Source: Oscillatoriophycideae cyanobacterium NC_groundwater_1537_Pr4_S-0.65um_50_18 (GTDB lineage Bacteria > Cyanobacteriota > Cyanobacteriia > Elainellales > Elainellaceae). Taken from it: a stretch of DNA of 64,000 nucleotides. Below, in pieces: positions 1-8,850 of this stretch. Numbering within the stretch: the first letter of the stretch is position 1; each line of letters starts with the position of its first letter. Made by a program: the position numbers and the translations under genes. The notes under the pieces were generated by a model. That model was not told where the DNA came from, ran no database searches, and worked only from the letters and a program-made list of their open reading frames with translations. Where the stretch lies: positions 124,001-188,000 of the forward strand of contig JACQYI010000056.1 in the NCBI GenBank assembly GCA_016208305.1. The letters are read 5' to 3'.

Positions 1-415
1 CGCAAGATTCGTAAAGTCGGATGGCTTGCTTGAGCACGCTAGCCGTTTCAATCCACACTTGCGTAAAGCCTTTGGCTGTGATGTCTCGCTCTAGTGCCGC
101 CAGCAGATAGCGCCCCAGTCCGTGGCCTCGTGCTGCGGGGAGCAGATACATCTTGCGAATTTCGACGGCATTTTCACCTCTGGCGATCGGGTAATAGCCG
201 CCTGTCCCCACTACTTGACCCAGCCGCTCGACAACCCAAAATTTGCCCCCTGTTGCCCAGTAATCGGCTTCGACCTGCAACACATCCCGATCGGCACCCT
301 CTGGCTCACCGCCTAGCCCATATTCCGCCAGCACAGACTGAATTAAGTCGGCGGCGATCTGGCGATCGCTTGGCTGCCAGTCTCGGATCAAAAAATCACG
401 GTAGATTTCGTTCAT
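1..415 (-). CDS. GNAT family N-acetyltransferase, C-terminus cut by window edge
   Basis: An open frame on the minus strand begins at the ATG complementary to 413-415 and runs off the left edge, so the C-terminus is missing. The 138 visible residues hold GNAT features: a beta strand reading FWVVERLGQVVGTGGYYPI, then the acetyl-CoA loop RKMYLLPAARGHGLGRYLL, in which the RGxGxG-type motif is RGHGLG. A following strand, QVWIETASVL, and KQAIRLYES match the end of the fold. The family transfers acetyl from acetyl-CoA to an amine. The substrate cannot be told from sequence, and an amino-acid or small-molecule acetylase is as likely as a protein one. Overlapping plus-strand frames here are shadows. 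Confidence 0.85.
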   Translation of the reverse strand, partial: MNEIYRDFLIRDWQPSDRQIAADLIQSVLAEYGLGGEPEGADRDVLQVEADYWATGGKFWVVERLGQVVGTGGYYPIARGENAVEIRKMYLLPAARGHGLGRYLLAALERDITAKGFTQVWIETASVLKQAIRLYESC

Positions 416-946
416 GTCCTGATTTTGCCATATCCCTGAAGCGGGGCGATCAGACACGATTGCATGGCTTCAATCAAAGCAGGCTAACCTGAATCATACG
501 ATCGCTTTTGTTAGGCAGAACTCTTGATACTGCAAGCGCAAATCACACTTAAAGATTCAGCTAAAAACTCGGCTCTTCAGGGGTGCATCCCGTCGTTAGG
601 GGAGCAGATATTTTGAGGGATGAGAGAGTGGGATGATGGGAGTAGTGAACAATGGCGATCGCATCATCCCATCCTCCCACTCTCGCAACATTGAGAGGCT
701 CCCCCAACTGCTAGATGCGCCCGCTCTTCAGTGATTCAGACATCGAGTGTCAATCACGCCTCAGATTCTGTAATTTTGCTCAAGCCTTAATTTTGCCGAA
801 ACATTAATAGCGCTACATCAAGCCTTTATGCTTACAGCGATAGATTAAGTCTGTGCCAGGGTGAAGGGGCGTCGGTTGAGTTGTGCGCTAGGTCTTGACC
901 CCGGTACAGTTCAATAATTTTTATAAAAAAGGTTTATCCCCTCATA
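416..946. other. Intergenic region with a dispersed element and the promoter side of the GMC gene
   Basis: This 531-base gap separates the divergent GNAT and GMC oxidoreductase genes. Its main content is the 143-bp element at 581-723. The rest is AT-richer and has no convincing reading frame. I see no clear sigma-70 promoter pair that I would defend. Confidence 0.6.
581..723 (+). repeat. 143-bp dispersed element, copy 1 (hairpin-forming)
   Basis: The same 143-base length recurs inverted at 63829-63971. About 30 bases at one end (CGGGCGCATCTAGCAGTTGG and the next ten, read on the minus strand) and about 55 at the other match closely. Inside copy 1 the two inner arms are near inverted repeats: GAGAGTGGGATGATGGGAG at about 625-643, and the complement of CATCATCCCATCCTCCCACT followed by CTC at about 662-684. 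They frame a loop with GTGAACAATGGCGATCGC. The structure suggests a non-autonomous, MITE-like or REP-like element. No open frame lies inside. Confidence 0.85.
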
Positions 947-2653
947 GTGATTGATGCCCGCCGTGTTCCGACCGGAGAAACGATCGAGACTGAAGTTTGT
1001 GTCATTGGCGGTGGCCCAGCAGGGATCACACTGGCAACCCAATTTGTTGGACAAGGCTTCCGCGTCAGCCTGCTAGAGACAGGAGGGCTGGAGCCAGATG
1101 CAGCGATCCAATCTATGGCGCAGGGCAACACCGAAGGGGACGCCTACCCTGGTGCCATTCATATGCGGACACGTCAGTTTGGCGGCACAGCACACCAGTG
1201 GAATATCTGGTTGCAGAATAACAATCCTCAGGGCGATCGCGGGGTGCGCTACGTCACCTTAGACCCGATCGATTTTGAAAAGCGTGACTGGGTGCCCAAC
1301 AGCGGCTGGCCTTTCGGTAAAGAAACGCTCGATCCCTACTATGAGCGTGCCCATGCCTTCTGCGAAACGGGGCCTTACAACTACGATGTCGCCTACTGGG
1401 AAACTGAGCAAGCCAAGGCGCTGAAGTTTAGCGATCGCCTCTCTAACCGCATGTTTCAGTTCGGACGGCGCGACATTTTTCTGCAAGACTACCGCCAAAA
1501 AATTGAGCAGTCCAGCAATATTTCTCTCTATCTGTATGCCACCGTTACAGAGCTAGAGTCGGATGATCTGGCTCAGACAGTGACACGGGTGCGCGTGGCT
1601 ACGCTGGCGGGCAACCAATTTTGGGTGGCGGCAAAGATTGTGATTTTGGCAATGGGAACGATCGAGAATGCCCGCCTGCTGCTGCTTTCTGACAAAGCCA
1701 ACAAGCAGGGGTTGGGCAACCAAAATGACGTCGTCGGACGCTACTACATGGATCACCCGCTGGTGCGATCGGGGATGATGGTGCCGCCCAATCGCCAGGT
1801 GATTAACAGCCTCTCGTTTTATGATGCTCACTGGGTTAAGGGCACTAAGGTGATCGCCAAGCCTGTTCTCAGTGAGTCCGTGATGCGCCGCGAAAAGCTG
1901 TTGAATATGAATGCGGCTCTGTTTCCGCGTCCCAGCATCTATCAGTACAATCCTTTGCGGATGCTGTTTCCCAAAGGCAAACGCTATCACTCGAAAACCA
2001 TTGCCGCCGGACAGGCTTTCAAGCAGGCGATTCGAGACAAAAAGCTGCCCAAAGATCTGCTCAGGCACACGGGCAATTTGATCACAGGAATGGACGACCT
2101 GATGTTCTTTCAGTGGCGCAGCAAGCAGCGCCTCACCCATCCCTATGGGCTAGATACAGGCGGTTGGTCAGAGCTAGCCGACAAAGAAAAGCGGTTTGGC
2201 TGCTATGAAGTCTTTCACATCACCGATCAAGCGCCTGACCCCACAAATCGCATTGTGCTAAACGACAATCGCGATCGCCTGGGCAACCGTCAGGTCAAGA
2301 TTCACTGGCGCTGGAATGAAATTGACATTCGCAGTACCCGCCGCGCTCAGGAGATTTTTGCCGAAGAATTTGCCCAAGCTGGCTTAGGCAAGCTGAATCT
2401 AGAACTCGATCACGGTGTGCCGCAGGTATTTCTGCCCAGCACTCACCACAATATTGGCTCCACACGGATGCATGACGATCCCAAGCAGGGCGTGGTGGAT
2501 GCCAACTGTCAGGTTCATGGCGTCTCGAATCTCTTTGTTGCCAGCAGTTCGGTGTTTCCGACCGGAGGCTATGCTAACCCCACGTTGACCATTGTGGCGA
2601 TCGCCATTCGGGTGGCCGATGAAGTCAAAGCCCGCATCACTGGACAGAAATAG
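947..2653 (+). CDS. GMC-family FAD-dependent oxidoreductase
   Basis: A 568-residue protein of the glucose-methanol-choline oxidoreductase superfamily. The N-terminus carries the FAD Rossmann motif GGGPAG at residues 21-26, with the following strand ending in SLLETGG. The C-terminus has the conserved block with HHNIGSTRMH from about residue 500, PTGGYANPT near 538-546 and the final helix of the GMC_C domain. The His and Asn in these blocks are the usual catalytic pair. Members oxidise alcohol or sugar groups or cyclise carotenoid-like substrates; the substrate here is unknown. The start chosen is GTG at 947, because the FAD motif follows closely and no better ATG exists; the Shine-Dalgarno sequence is poor. 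It is monocistronic or paired with proS, 84 bases downstream. Confidence 0.85.
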   Translation: MIDARRVPTGETIETEVCVIGGGPAGITLATQFVGQGFRVSLLETGGLEPDAAIQSMAQGNTEGDAYPGAIHMRTRQFGGTAHQWNIWLQNNNPQGDRGVRYVTLDPIDFEKRDWVPNSGWPFGKETLDPYYERAHAFCETGPYNYDVAYWETEQAKALKFSDRLSNRMFQFGRRDIFLQDYRQKIEQSSNISLYLYATVTELESDDLAQTVTRVRVATLAGNQFWVAAKIVILAMGTIENARLLLLSDKANKQGLGNQNDVVGRYYMDHPLVRSGMMVPPNRQVINSLSFYDAHWVKGTKVIAKPVLSESVMRREKLLNMNAALFPRPSIYQYNPLRMLFPKGKRYHSKTIAAGQAFKQAIRDKKLPKDLLRHTGNLITGMDDLMFFQWRSKQRLTHPYGLDTGGWSELADKEKRFGCYEVFHITDQAPDPTNRIVLNDNRDRLGNRQVKIHWRWNEIDIRSTRRAQEIFAEEFAQAGLGKLNLELDHGVPQVFLPSTHHNIGSTRMHDDPKQGVVDANCQVHGVSNLFVASSSVFPTGGYANPTLTIVAIAIRVADEVKARITGQK

Positions 2654-2737
2654 AGGGCTGTGTTCGAGGTTGATCTGGCTTCACTTGCCTTAGACTTAAA
2701 TATCGAACCTTCTGTCTAAGAAAAGGGAACCGGAACT

Positions 2738-4558
2738 ATGCGGCTGTCTCAAATGCTGTTTGTCACCCTGCGCGAAGATCCAGCAGAGGCAGAAATTCCC
2801 AGCCATAAGCTGCTGCTGCGAGCTGGATATATTCGTCGGGTGGGCAGCGGCTTATATGCGTACCTGCCGCTGATGTGGCGGGTACTGCAAAAGATTTCCC
2901 AAATTGTGCGGGAAGAGCTAAACGCTACGGGCGCACAGGAATGCCTGCTGACGCAGCTTCAGCCTTCGGAGCTGTGGAAAGAGTCCGGCCGCTGGGACAC
3001 CTACACTAAGGCAGAAGGGATTATGTTTGCCCTGACCGATCGCCAAAACCGCGAGGTGGGTCTAGGGCCAACCCATGAAGAGGTGATTACAGCGATCGCC
3101 CGTGACATGATTCGCTCTTACCGCCAGCTGCCGCTCAACCTTTACCAGATTCAAACCAAGTTTCGGGATGAAATTCGTCCTCGGTTTGGGCTAATGCGCG
3201 GACGCGAGTTCATCATGAAGGATGCCTATTCTTTCCATGTCGATGAAGCGAGCCTGAAGCAAACTTACCAGGATATGCATGAGGCTTACACCCGCATTTT
3301 GAAGCGCTGCGGACTGGCATTTCGAGCTGTGGATGCCGATTCTGGGGCGATCGGCGGTTCTGGCTCTCAGGAATTCATGGTGCTAGCGGCAGCAGGCGAA
3401 GATGAGGTGTTGTATACGGAAGATGGCAAATATGCCGCCAACGTCGAGAAAGCAACTTCGCTACCCACAGATGCTGAGCCTTCGACCTTCACAAAGTACG
3501 AGAAGCTAAGCACGCCGGGAACGGCAACGATCGCCACCCTCTGTGATTTCCTAAAGTGTTCTGCCACCCAAATCGTCAAGAATGTCCTCTACCAAGCCAC
3601 CTATGACAACGGCATGACGGTGCTGGTGCTAGTCAACATCCGGGGCGATCAGGATGTCAACGAGGTGAAACTGCAAAACGAGCTAGTCCGTCAAGCCGGA
3701 CAGTATGGCGGTAAGGCGCTGCTGGCACTGACAGTTCCCGATGCAGAAGCCCAGCAAAAATGGGCAACCAAGCCGCTGCCGCTCGGCTACATTTCGCCCG
3801 GTCTGAGCGATAGCTATATTCAATCGGATAGCCAGACTAGCAAGAGTTTTGCCCCCAAGTTTCTGCGGCTGGCTGATCCGACCGTTGTAGAGTTGCAAAA
3901 CTTTGTCACAGGCTCCGATGAATCGGGCTATCACGTTGTCGGAGCCAACTGGGGTAAGGAATTTGAGTTGCCCAAAATTGTGGTTGACCTGCGGAAGGCT
4001 ACGGTAGGCGATCGCGCCCTGCATGACCCTAGCCAAACGCTGCAAACGGCACGCGGTATTGAGATCGGGCATATCTTCCAGTTGGGTACCAAGTATTCCA
4101 AAGCCATGAATGCCACCTTTACCAATGAGCAAGGCGAAGAGCTGCCGCTGGTCATGGGCTGCTATGGCATCGGCGTGTCGCGGCTGGCGCAGTCGGCAGT
4201 CGAGCAATCCTACGACAAAGACGGCATCATTTTTCCGGTGGCGATCGCGCCCTATCAGGCGATCGTGGTCATTCCTGACATCAGCAAAGCTGATCAGGTC
4301 GCAGCCGCCGAAAAGCTCTATACCGAGCTAAATCAGGCTGGGGTAGAGACGCTACTAGACGATCGCAGTGAGCGAGCTGGCGTTAAGTTCAAAGATGCTG
4401 AGCTGGTGGGCATCCCCTTTCGGGTTGTCACCGGGCGATCGCTCCAGCAGGGCAAAGTCGAAGTAGTGAAACGGGCGAATCGGGAATCTCAAGAAATGGC
4501 GATCGAATCTGTGGTGCCCACCCTGAAGCAATGGATTGCCGAAGCGCTGTCTTCCTAA
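2738..4558 (+). CDS. proS: Prolyl-tRNA synthetase, bacterial type
   Basis: 606 residues, the full length for bacterial ProRS with the editing (INS) insertion. It attaches proline to tRNA-Pro in the cytoplasm. Class II motifs are visible: [12 protein letters not shown] (motif 1 region), the ATP-site block [10 protein letters not shown] with a following [16 protein letters not shown] (motif 2), and [11 protein letters not shown] (motif 3). The insertion spans about residues 225-405 and would hydrolyse misacylated Ala-tRNA-Pro. The C-terminal anticodon-binding domain follows, with [10 protein letters not shown] and GVETLLDDR. The ATG at 2738 has GGGAACCGG upstream, a weak ribosome-binding site. 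Nothing looks abnormal. Confidence 0.97.
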   Translation: MRLSQMLFVTLREDPAEAEIPSHKLLLRAGYIRRVGSGLYAYLPLMWRVLQKISQIVREELNATGAQECLLTQLQPSELWKESGRWDTYTKAEGIMFALTDRQNREVGLGPTHEEVITAIARDMIRSYRQLPLNLYQIQTKFRDEIRPRFGLMRGREFIMKDAYSFHVDEASLKQTYQDMHEAYTRILKRCGLAFRAVDADSGAIGGSGSQEFMVLAAAGEDEVLYTEDGKYAANVEKATSLPTDAEPSTFTKYEKLSTPGTATIATLCDFLKCSATQIVKNVLYQATYDNGMTVLVLVNIRGDQDVNEVKLQNELVRQAGQYGGKALLALTVPDAEAQQKWATKPLPLGYISPGLSDSYIQSDSQTSKSFAPKFLRLADPTVVELQNFVTGSDESGYHVVGANWGKEFELPKIVVDLRKATVGDRALHDPSQTLQTARGIEIGHIFQLGTKYSKAMNATFTNEQGEELPLVMGCYGIGVSRLAQSAVEQSYDKDGIIFPVAIAPYQAIVVIPDISKADQVAAAEKLYTELNQAGVETLLDDRSERAGVKFKDAELVGIPFRVVTGRSLQQGKVEVVKRANRESQEMAIESVVPTLKQWIAEALSS

Positions 4559-4638
4559 CCATCGGAGTAAAAAACGGCTGCTCTACAAAGTAACTCAGCG
4601 TAGCCGAGAATTAGATCGTCAATGTCGAAAGCGCCTAA

Positions 4639-4749
4639 ATTATCGCGTTTACCGTTGGAGGCAATGGCAGTCAACGCATTTATCCATCTCAGGTGTTGGC
4701 AGGACTGAATCTAGAAGTGACGCAAGAGACGATCGCTCTCAGCCGCTAA
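4639..4749 (+). pseudogene. Possible decayed coding remnant
   Basis: Between a TAA at 4636-4638 and a TAA at 4747-4749 this frame reads with protein-like composition (FTVGGNGSQRIYPSQVLAGL, then NLEVTQETIALSR) but has no ATG; the only start-like codons are an internal GTG and TTG. In the same frame upstream, the short stretch IVNVESA sits between two stops. This looks like the tail of a gene broken by nonsense changes, but the segment is short and may be chance. Confidence 0.25.
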
Positions 4750-4820
4750 ATGAACAATAGTTAGCTTGTGACTTGAATGATGACAGAATTTCAGCAGTCG
4801 CAAGTTCAGGAGTTGGTAGC

Positions 4821-5618
4821 ATGGAGTTTCTAGCAATCTTTTTGTCTAGCTTGATTGGCATTCTTTCGCCAGTAGGTCTAGTGGCCGATCGCTTGGCCGA
4901 AGATGCCATCCGCGATCAGGTCGATTCTGTAGAGCATCTGGCCGTGCGGATTGACAACACTCCTAGCTATCGTCTGGCACAGGGCAGAGCCGATCGCGTT
5001 CGCATTGCTGCTCAAGGCATTTATCCGATCGCCGGAGTGCGGATTGCAGCCCTAGAGATCGAGACAGACCCCATTGCCCTCAATCTTGCCAGCCTACGAA
5101 CCGAAACGCCTCGGCTAGATGCCCCCTTGCAGGCAGGCGTAAAGCTCGTGCTGACTCAGGAAGATATCAATCAGATCTTAAAATCAGAAGCGATCGTGGG
5201 GCAGTTTCGCGATCTCAACCTCAACTTTCTCAGCAGTTCGGGCGATCGCACAGAAAAATTTGATCTGGTGAATCCCAAAATCGAATTTCTTCCCAACAGC
5301 CGTTTTCAGCTTCAGGTCACACTTCAGGGACAGCAAACCCAGCATCGAGATCAAATTACTGTTGAATCAGGCATTCAGATTCTCTCAGGGCAACGGGTTC
5401 AGTTCGTCGATCCGGCTGTTCGGATCAATGAGCAAGCGCTGCCCTCCCAGGTGATTGCCTTCCTGACGGGAGGCATCAGCCAATCCTTCGATTTACAACG
5501 CTTACAAGCTTCTGGCATTGCGGCACGGGTGTTAAGCTTAAAGACAGAGGAAAATACGCTCACCTTAGCGGCCTTCATTCAGATTGATCCAAGTTTTTCT
5601 ATTTCTGGAATCCGGTGA
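4821..5618 (+). CDS. DUF2993 (LmeA-like) lipid-binding-type protein
   Basis: 265 residues. The N-terminus (MEFLAIFLSSLIGILSPVGL) is a hydrophobic segment, so the protein is probably exported or membrane-anchored. The body fits the DUF2993 family: helix DRLAEDAIRDQVDSVEHLAV, then VRIDNTPSYRLAQGRADRV, then alternating strands with an IRIAALEIETDPI-like pattern. The family has a tubular lipid-binding fold, and mycobacterial LmeA acts in the envelope; a specific role in cyanobacteria is unknown. I chose the ATG at 4821 because AGGAG lies at 4808-4812, eight bases upstream, and the hydrophobic segment then starts the protein. An upstream TTG at 4773 in frame would add 16 polar residues. Confidence 0.82.
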   Translation: MEFLAIFLSSLIGILSPVGLVADRLAEDAIRDQVDSVEHLAVRIDNTPSYRLAQGRADRVRIAAQGIYPIAGVRIAALEIETDPIALNLASLRTETPRLDAPLQAGVKLVLTQEDINQILKSEAIVGQFRDLNLNFLSSSGDRTEKFDLVNPKIEFLPNSRFQLQVTLQGQQTQHRDQITVESGIQILSGQRVQFVDPAVRINEQALPSQVIAFLTGGISQSFDLQRLQASGIAARVLSLKTEENTLTLAAFIQIDPSFSISGIR

Positions 5619-5711
5619 GTCAGGCGTGTAGTCACTCACATTCATGTGTCCATCACTGTCCCGGCCTCTCTTTGCGAGGGGTTGGGAAGTTTCTTTCAAA
5701 GGAGTCTTCTC

Positions 5712-6422
5712 ATGCGAGACCACCCATCTGCGTCTGACCCCAAATCCCCTCGATCGCCCAAATCAACTCGCTTCCTTCCTTTGGGTCTTTTGGTGGGTCT
5801 CTCTACAGTCGCGCTGACCGCAGGCGCTGGGGTGGCTTGGTGGACATGGCACAATAGTCCAGCACCGATCAGCTCAACTCCCACAACGGAGTCTTCGACA
5901 TTGGGTGGTTCTCCCGGCTCGCAAGTTATAACGCCTGAAGCGGCAAGCCCTCAAACATCTAGCCCAGAAACGGCAAGCCCCCAGGCGATCGATCAAAAAA
6001 CAGTTCAGGTTTACTGGCTCAAGAACATTAGCGACCAGATCGAAGTTGCCGCTGCACCCGTCAATCTCGATGCCCAACAGCAACCCAGCCAAATGCTAGA
6101 GGCAGCTTTTGAGCAAGTTCTGCAAAAGCCTACTGATCCAGACTTGATTTCTGCCATTCCTGCCCAGACGCGCCTCCGCAAGCTCGAAGTCAAGCCTGAT
6201 GGCGTGCATGTTGATCTGTCGCCTGAATTTGTGTCGGGCGGCGGCAGTACTTCTATGACAGGCCGATTGGGTCAGGTGATCTATACAGCCACAACCCTTG
6301 ATCCAGCAGCAGAGGTTTGGATTTCTGTTGAAGGTCAGCCTTTAGAAGTTTTGGGAGGTGAAGGCTTGATCATTGATCAGCCTATGACTCGCGAAAGCTT
6401 TGAGCAAAACTTTCAGCTTTAG
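5712..6422 (+). CDS. GerMN domain membrane-anchored protein
   Basis: 236 residues. A cytoplasmic Ser/Pro/Lys-rich N-tail is followed by one membrane segment at about residues 22-46 (LPLGLLVGLSTVALTAGAGV). A low-complexity linker rich in TSSPETASPQ follows, and then a GerMN domain from about residue 98: VQVYWLKN, the helix QMLEAAFEQVLQKP and the strand VHVDLSPEFVSGGG, ending with VWISVEGQPLEVLGGEGL. GerMN domains occur in extracytoplasmic spore and sporulation proteins and in many cyanobacterial envelope proteins; the precise role is unknown. The ATG at 5712 has AAAGGAG at 5698-5704 and beats the upstream GTG at 5646. It follows the DUF2993 gene in the same direction, 93 bases on, so the two probably form an envelope operon. 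Confidence 0.82.
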   Translation: MRDHPSASDPKSPRSPKSTRFLPLGLLVGLSTVALTAGAGVAWWTWHNSPAPISSTPTTESSTLGGSPGSQVITPEAASPQTSSPETASPQAIDQKTVQVYWLKNISDQIEVAAAPVNLDAQQQPSQMLEAAFEQVLQKPTDPDLISAIPAQTRLRKLEVKPDGVHVDLSPEFVSGGGSTSMTGRLGQVIYTATTLDPAAEVWISVEGQPLEVLGGEGLIIDQPMTRESFEQNFQL

Positions 6423-6499
6423 GATTGCTACCCAAGCGACGTTTTTAGGTGCAAACCAGAGCAGCAGCTATGTTTCGGTTTAATTGATCCAAAACCTGC

Positions 6500-6853
6500 T
6501 TAATCCTTTCCTGCAATGCTAAAAGCCCGAAAGTGCTTAGCCTGCTCTTCGATGCGGGTGGCAATGCGATCGCAAACCAAATTGCATAGCTCAAAGCTCA
6601 GTCCATCATCCACGCTGTAGTAAGCTGAAGTTCCTTCGCTACGGCGGCAGAGAATACCCGCTTGCAGCATGACCTTGAGGTGCTTAGACACATTGGCCTG
6701 ACTTGTTGCTGTGGCCTCAACCAGATCTTGGACGCATTTTTCGCCATCGCGCAGCAAGTTAAGGATGCGCAACCGCATGGGTTCGCCCAACACGCTGAAA
6801 TACTCTGCGACCTGTTGAACGACCTCCGGTGGGACAGATTCTGCTGATTTCAT
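6500..6853 (-). CDS. ArsR/SmtB-family winged-helix regulator
   Basis: 117 residues with the ArsR family core: AEYFSVLGEPMRLRILNLL, then the DNA-recognition helix region TATSQANVSKHLKVMLQAGI and the wing CRRSEGTSAYYSV. Cysteines sit at positions 40, 69, 90 and 94. The C90-x3-C94 pair in the C-terminal helix, with C40 in the spot where ArsR has its ELCVCDL cysteines, is compatible with thiol or metal sensing, but the classic motif is incomplete (KCVQDL). ArsR proteins repress operons until a metal or oxidant binds. It is not adjacent to an obvious efflux gene; the neighbours are a GerMN gene (convergent) and dapL (same strand), so the target is unknown. Confidence 0.88.
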   Translation of the reverse strand: MKSAESVPPEVVQQVAEYFSVLGEPMRLRILNLLRDGEKCVQDLVEATATSQANVSKHLKVMLQAGILCRRSEGTSAYYSVDDGLSFELCNLVCDRIATRIEEQAKHFRAFSIAGKD

Positions 6854-7166
6854 GCATTCTTACCCCAAAAGGATTGATCCCCGCATTGTAGCACTCAACT
6901 CTTGTATGCCAATAGAGCGATGAATACCGAGTCTGTAAAGATATCATGAAAGCACAGATAAGAGCTCCGTATCCCTCCGTATCTAACAGATTGGCATCTC
7001 TGCAATCATACTGAATTTACTGCTGAGGCTTTATGGCGATCGCTTCTAAGAATAGCGGCTTAAGTTGATTATGAACAAATTAACCTAAAAGATTTTTTTG
7101 AAAAAGTAGGCTGCTTTTTCAAAAAAATCTTTGGTTTCTAAATATGTGATTCTAAGCTCTGAACTT
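6854..7166. other. Intergenic region between arsR and dapL
   Basis: 313 bases between two minus-strand genes. The dapL-side terminator hairpin occupies 7088-7132. The remainder (6854-7087) should hold the arsR promoter. I see no clean operator palindrome. Confidence 0.5.
7088..7132 (-). terminator. Perfect hairpin terminator 3' of dapL
   Basis: A 19-bp perfect stem, AAAGATTTTTTTGAAAAAG at 7088-7106 paired with 7114-7132, has a 7-base loop TAGGCTG. The arms contain long A and T tracts on both strands, so it can act in either direction. It lies 35 bases past the dapL stop. Confidence 0.85.
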
Positions 7167-8402
7167 CTAAGCTTTGAATTTAGCTGTGATCCGCTTCATC
7201 GCCTCTTCGACATTGGCACGACTGTTGAATGCCGAAATGCGGAAATAGCCCTCTCCAGCTGCGCCAAAGCCTGAACCGGGAGTGCCGACAACATGGCAAC
7301 TGTGCAGCAGCTTGTCAAAAAAGTCCCAGCTTGTCAAACCTTGGGGCGTTTTTACCCAAGCGTAAGGTGCATCGACTCCACCATAGACTTGAAATCCGGC
7401 AGCGGTAAGCTGTTCACGGATAATCTTGGCATTCTCCATGTAAAAGCCGACGAGCGCCTTAATTTGTGCTTGTCCGGCAGGAGAGTAAACCGCTTCTGCA
7501 CCCCGTTGGACGATGTAGGATACACCGTTAAACTTGGTAGACTGGCGGCGATTCCAGAGCTTCCAGACTTCCACTTCAGAGCCGTTAGCCGCTTTACCCA
7601 TGAGCGTTTTGGGTACGACAGTCAAGGCGCAGCGGGTGCCTGTAAATCCGGCATTTTTGGAAAAAGAGCGAAACTCGATCGCACAGTCTCTTGCGCCTTC
7701 AATTTCATAGATCGAGTGGGGCAAATCAGGGTTGGTAATAAAAGCTTCATAGGCCGCATCAAAAAAGATGATAGAGCCGTGGGCTTTGGCGTAATTTACC
7801 CAAGCTTGTAGATGCTCGCGGCTAGCCGTAGCTCCGGTAGGGTTATTAGGAAAACAGAGATAGATGAGATCGACTTTCTGAGTCGGAATCTCTGCCGTAA
7901 AGCCGTTTTCAGCTGAGATGGGCAAATAGACTAAGCCGCCATACTCGCCGCGATCGTTGACTTCTCCGGTGTGCCCAGCCATGACATTAGTATCGACATA
8001 GACGGGATAGACCGGATCGGTAACAGCGATCGCGTTATTTGCCCCAAAAATATCGAGAATATTGCCGCAGTCGCACTTAGAGCCATCGGAAATAAAAATC
8101 TCTGAGGCGTCAATCTCACAGCCGCGAGCTTGAAAGTCGTACTGGGCGATCGCCTGACGCAGCCAAGCATAGCCTTGCTCTGGGCCATAGCCCTGGAAGG
8201 TAGCGCGATCGCCCATTTCCTCGACAGCTTTGATCATGGCGGTGCGGCAAGCTTCTGGCAAAGGCTCGGTGACATCCCCAATGCCAAGGCGAATGATTTT
8301 TGCTTCAGGATTGGCTTCAGCAAAGGCAGTAACCCGACGGGCAATTTCAGGAAACAGGTAGCCTGCTTTGAGCTTGAGATAATTATCGTTGATGGTTGCC
8401 AT
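7167..8402 (-). CDS. dapL: LL-diaminopimelate aminotransferase
   Basis: 411 residues, the normal length for DapL, a PLP enzyme that makes LL-diaminopimelate directly from tetrahydrodipicolinate. It is the lysine and peptidoglycan route used by cyanobacteria and plants. Visible features are the N-terminus [20 protein letters not shown], the substrate-side [14 protein letters not shown], the cofactor-binding [11 protein letters not shown], and the Schiff-base lysine in [16 protein letters not shown]. The C-terminus [17 protein letters not shown] holds the carboxylate-binding Arg. It starts with ATG at 8400-8402 on the minus strand. It is monocistronic, with a strong terminator downstream. Confidence 0.97.
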   Translation of the reverse strand: MATINDNYLKLKAGYLFPEIARRVTAFAEANPEAKIIRLGIGDVTEPLPEACRTAMIKAVEEMGDRATFQGYGPEQGYAWLRQAIAQYDFQARGCEIDASEIFISDGSKCDCGNILDIFGANNAIAVTDPVYPVYVDTNVMAGHTGEVNDRGEYGGLVYLPISAENGFTAEIPTQKVDLIYLCFPNNPTGATASREHLQAWVNYAKAHGSIIFFDAAYEAFITNPDLPHSIYEIEGARDCAIEFRSFSKNAGFTGTRCALTVVPKTLMGKAANGSEVEVWKLWNRRQSTKFNGVSYIVQRGAEAVYSPAGQAQIKALVGFYMENAKIIREQLTAAGFQVYGGVDAPYAWVKTPQGLTSWDFFDKLLHSCHVVGTPGSGFGAAGEGYFRISAFNSRANVEEAMKRITAKFKA

Positions 8403-8850
8403 GAGGAATCTTGGAGAAACTTGGGTGAGTTAATGAGAGCGACGTAACACAGTTTATCTTGTGCAGCCTCGCAGAAATAAGACACAGTTAGGGCTATGGC
8501 GCACCAATCATCTGATTTTTTTCACGATCGCATTAAAATCCATCACAGATTGGTACACTGTTGCCAGTGTTAAAGGCCAGTGTCAAGTGTCAAATGCCCG
8601 TATCAAATCACAGGGGCTGATGTCTCCTGCCCATATCGGTGCAGAATGAGTATCAGTGCAGAATGAGTGAGGCCATAAAATTGAGTGCAGACACGTAAGT
8701 GCAAGCATGCAATTGAGTGCAGCTTAGTGCAGCCTGCTCACATCGGCTTCTGTTGACGCTTACCCGAACTCAGATCAATAATCTTCTTATCTTCCATACA
8801 CAGAAATCTATAGAGGAAGTCCTCTGAAGATTTTCAGACCCATTCCCTGG
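8403..8850. other. Intergenic region between divergent dapL and the radical SAM gene
   Basis: 448 bases with no supported gene. It holds a 17-bp tandem duplication at 8634-8667 and the 12-mer AATTGAGTGCAG twice (8679-8690 and 8711-8722). The 8630-8740 stretch is thus built from shuffled GTGCAG/GAGTG words. Promoters of both flanking genes must lie here. Confidence 0.6.
8634..8667. repeat. 17-bp tandem duplication
   Basis: Two adjacent copies of TATCRGTGCAGAATGAG (8634-8650 and 8651-8667) differ at one position (G/A). This is a typical slippage product in intergenic DNA. Confidence 0.85.

Noticed and set aside
94-492. Plus-strand frame of 132 codons at the left edge
   Set aside because: Antisense shadow of the minus-strand GNAT gene, which has clear family motifs.
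4536-4760. Frame overlapping the proS end
   Set aside because: Arg/Trp/Gln-rich shadow without start signal. The more protein-like reading is in another frame (4639-4749).
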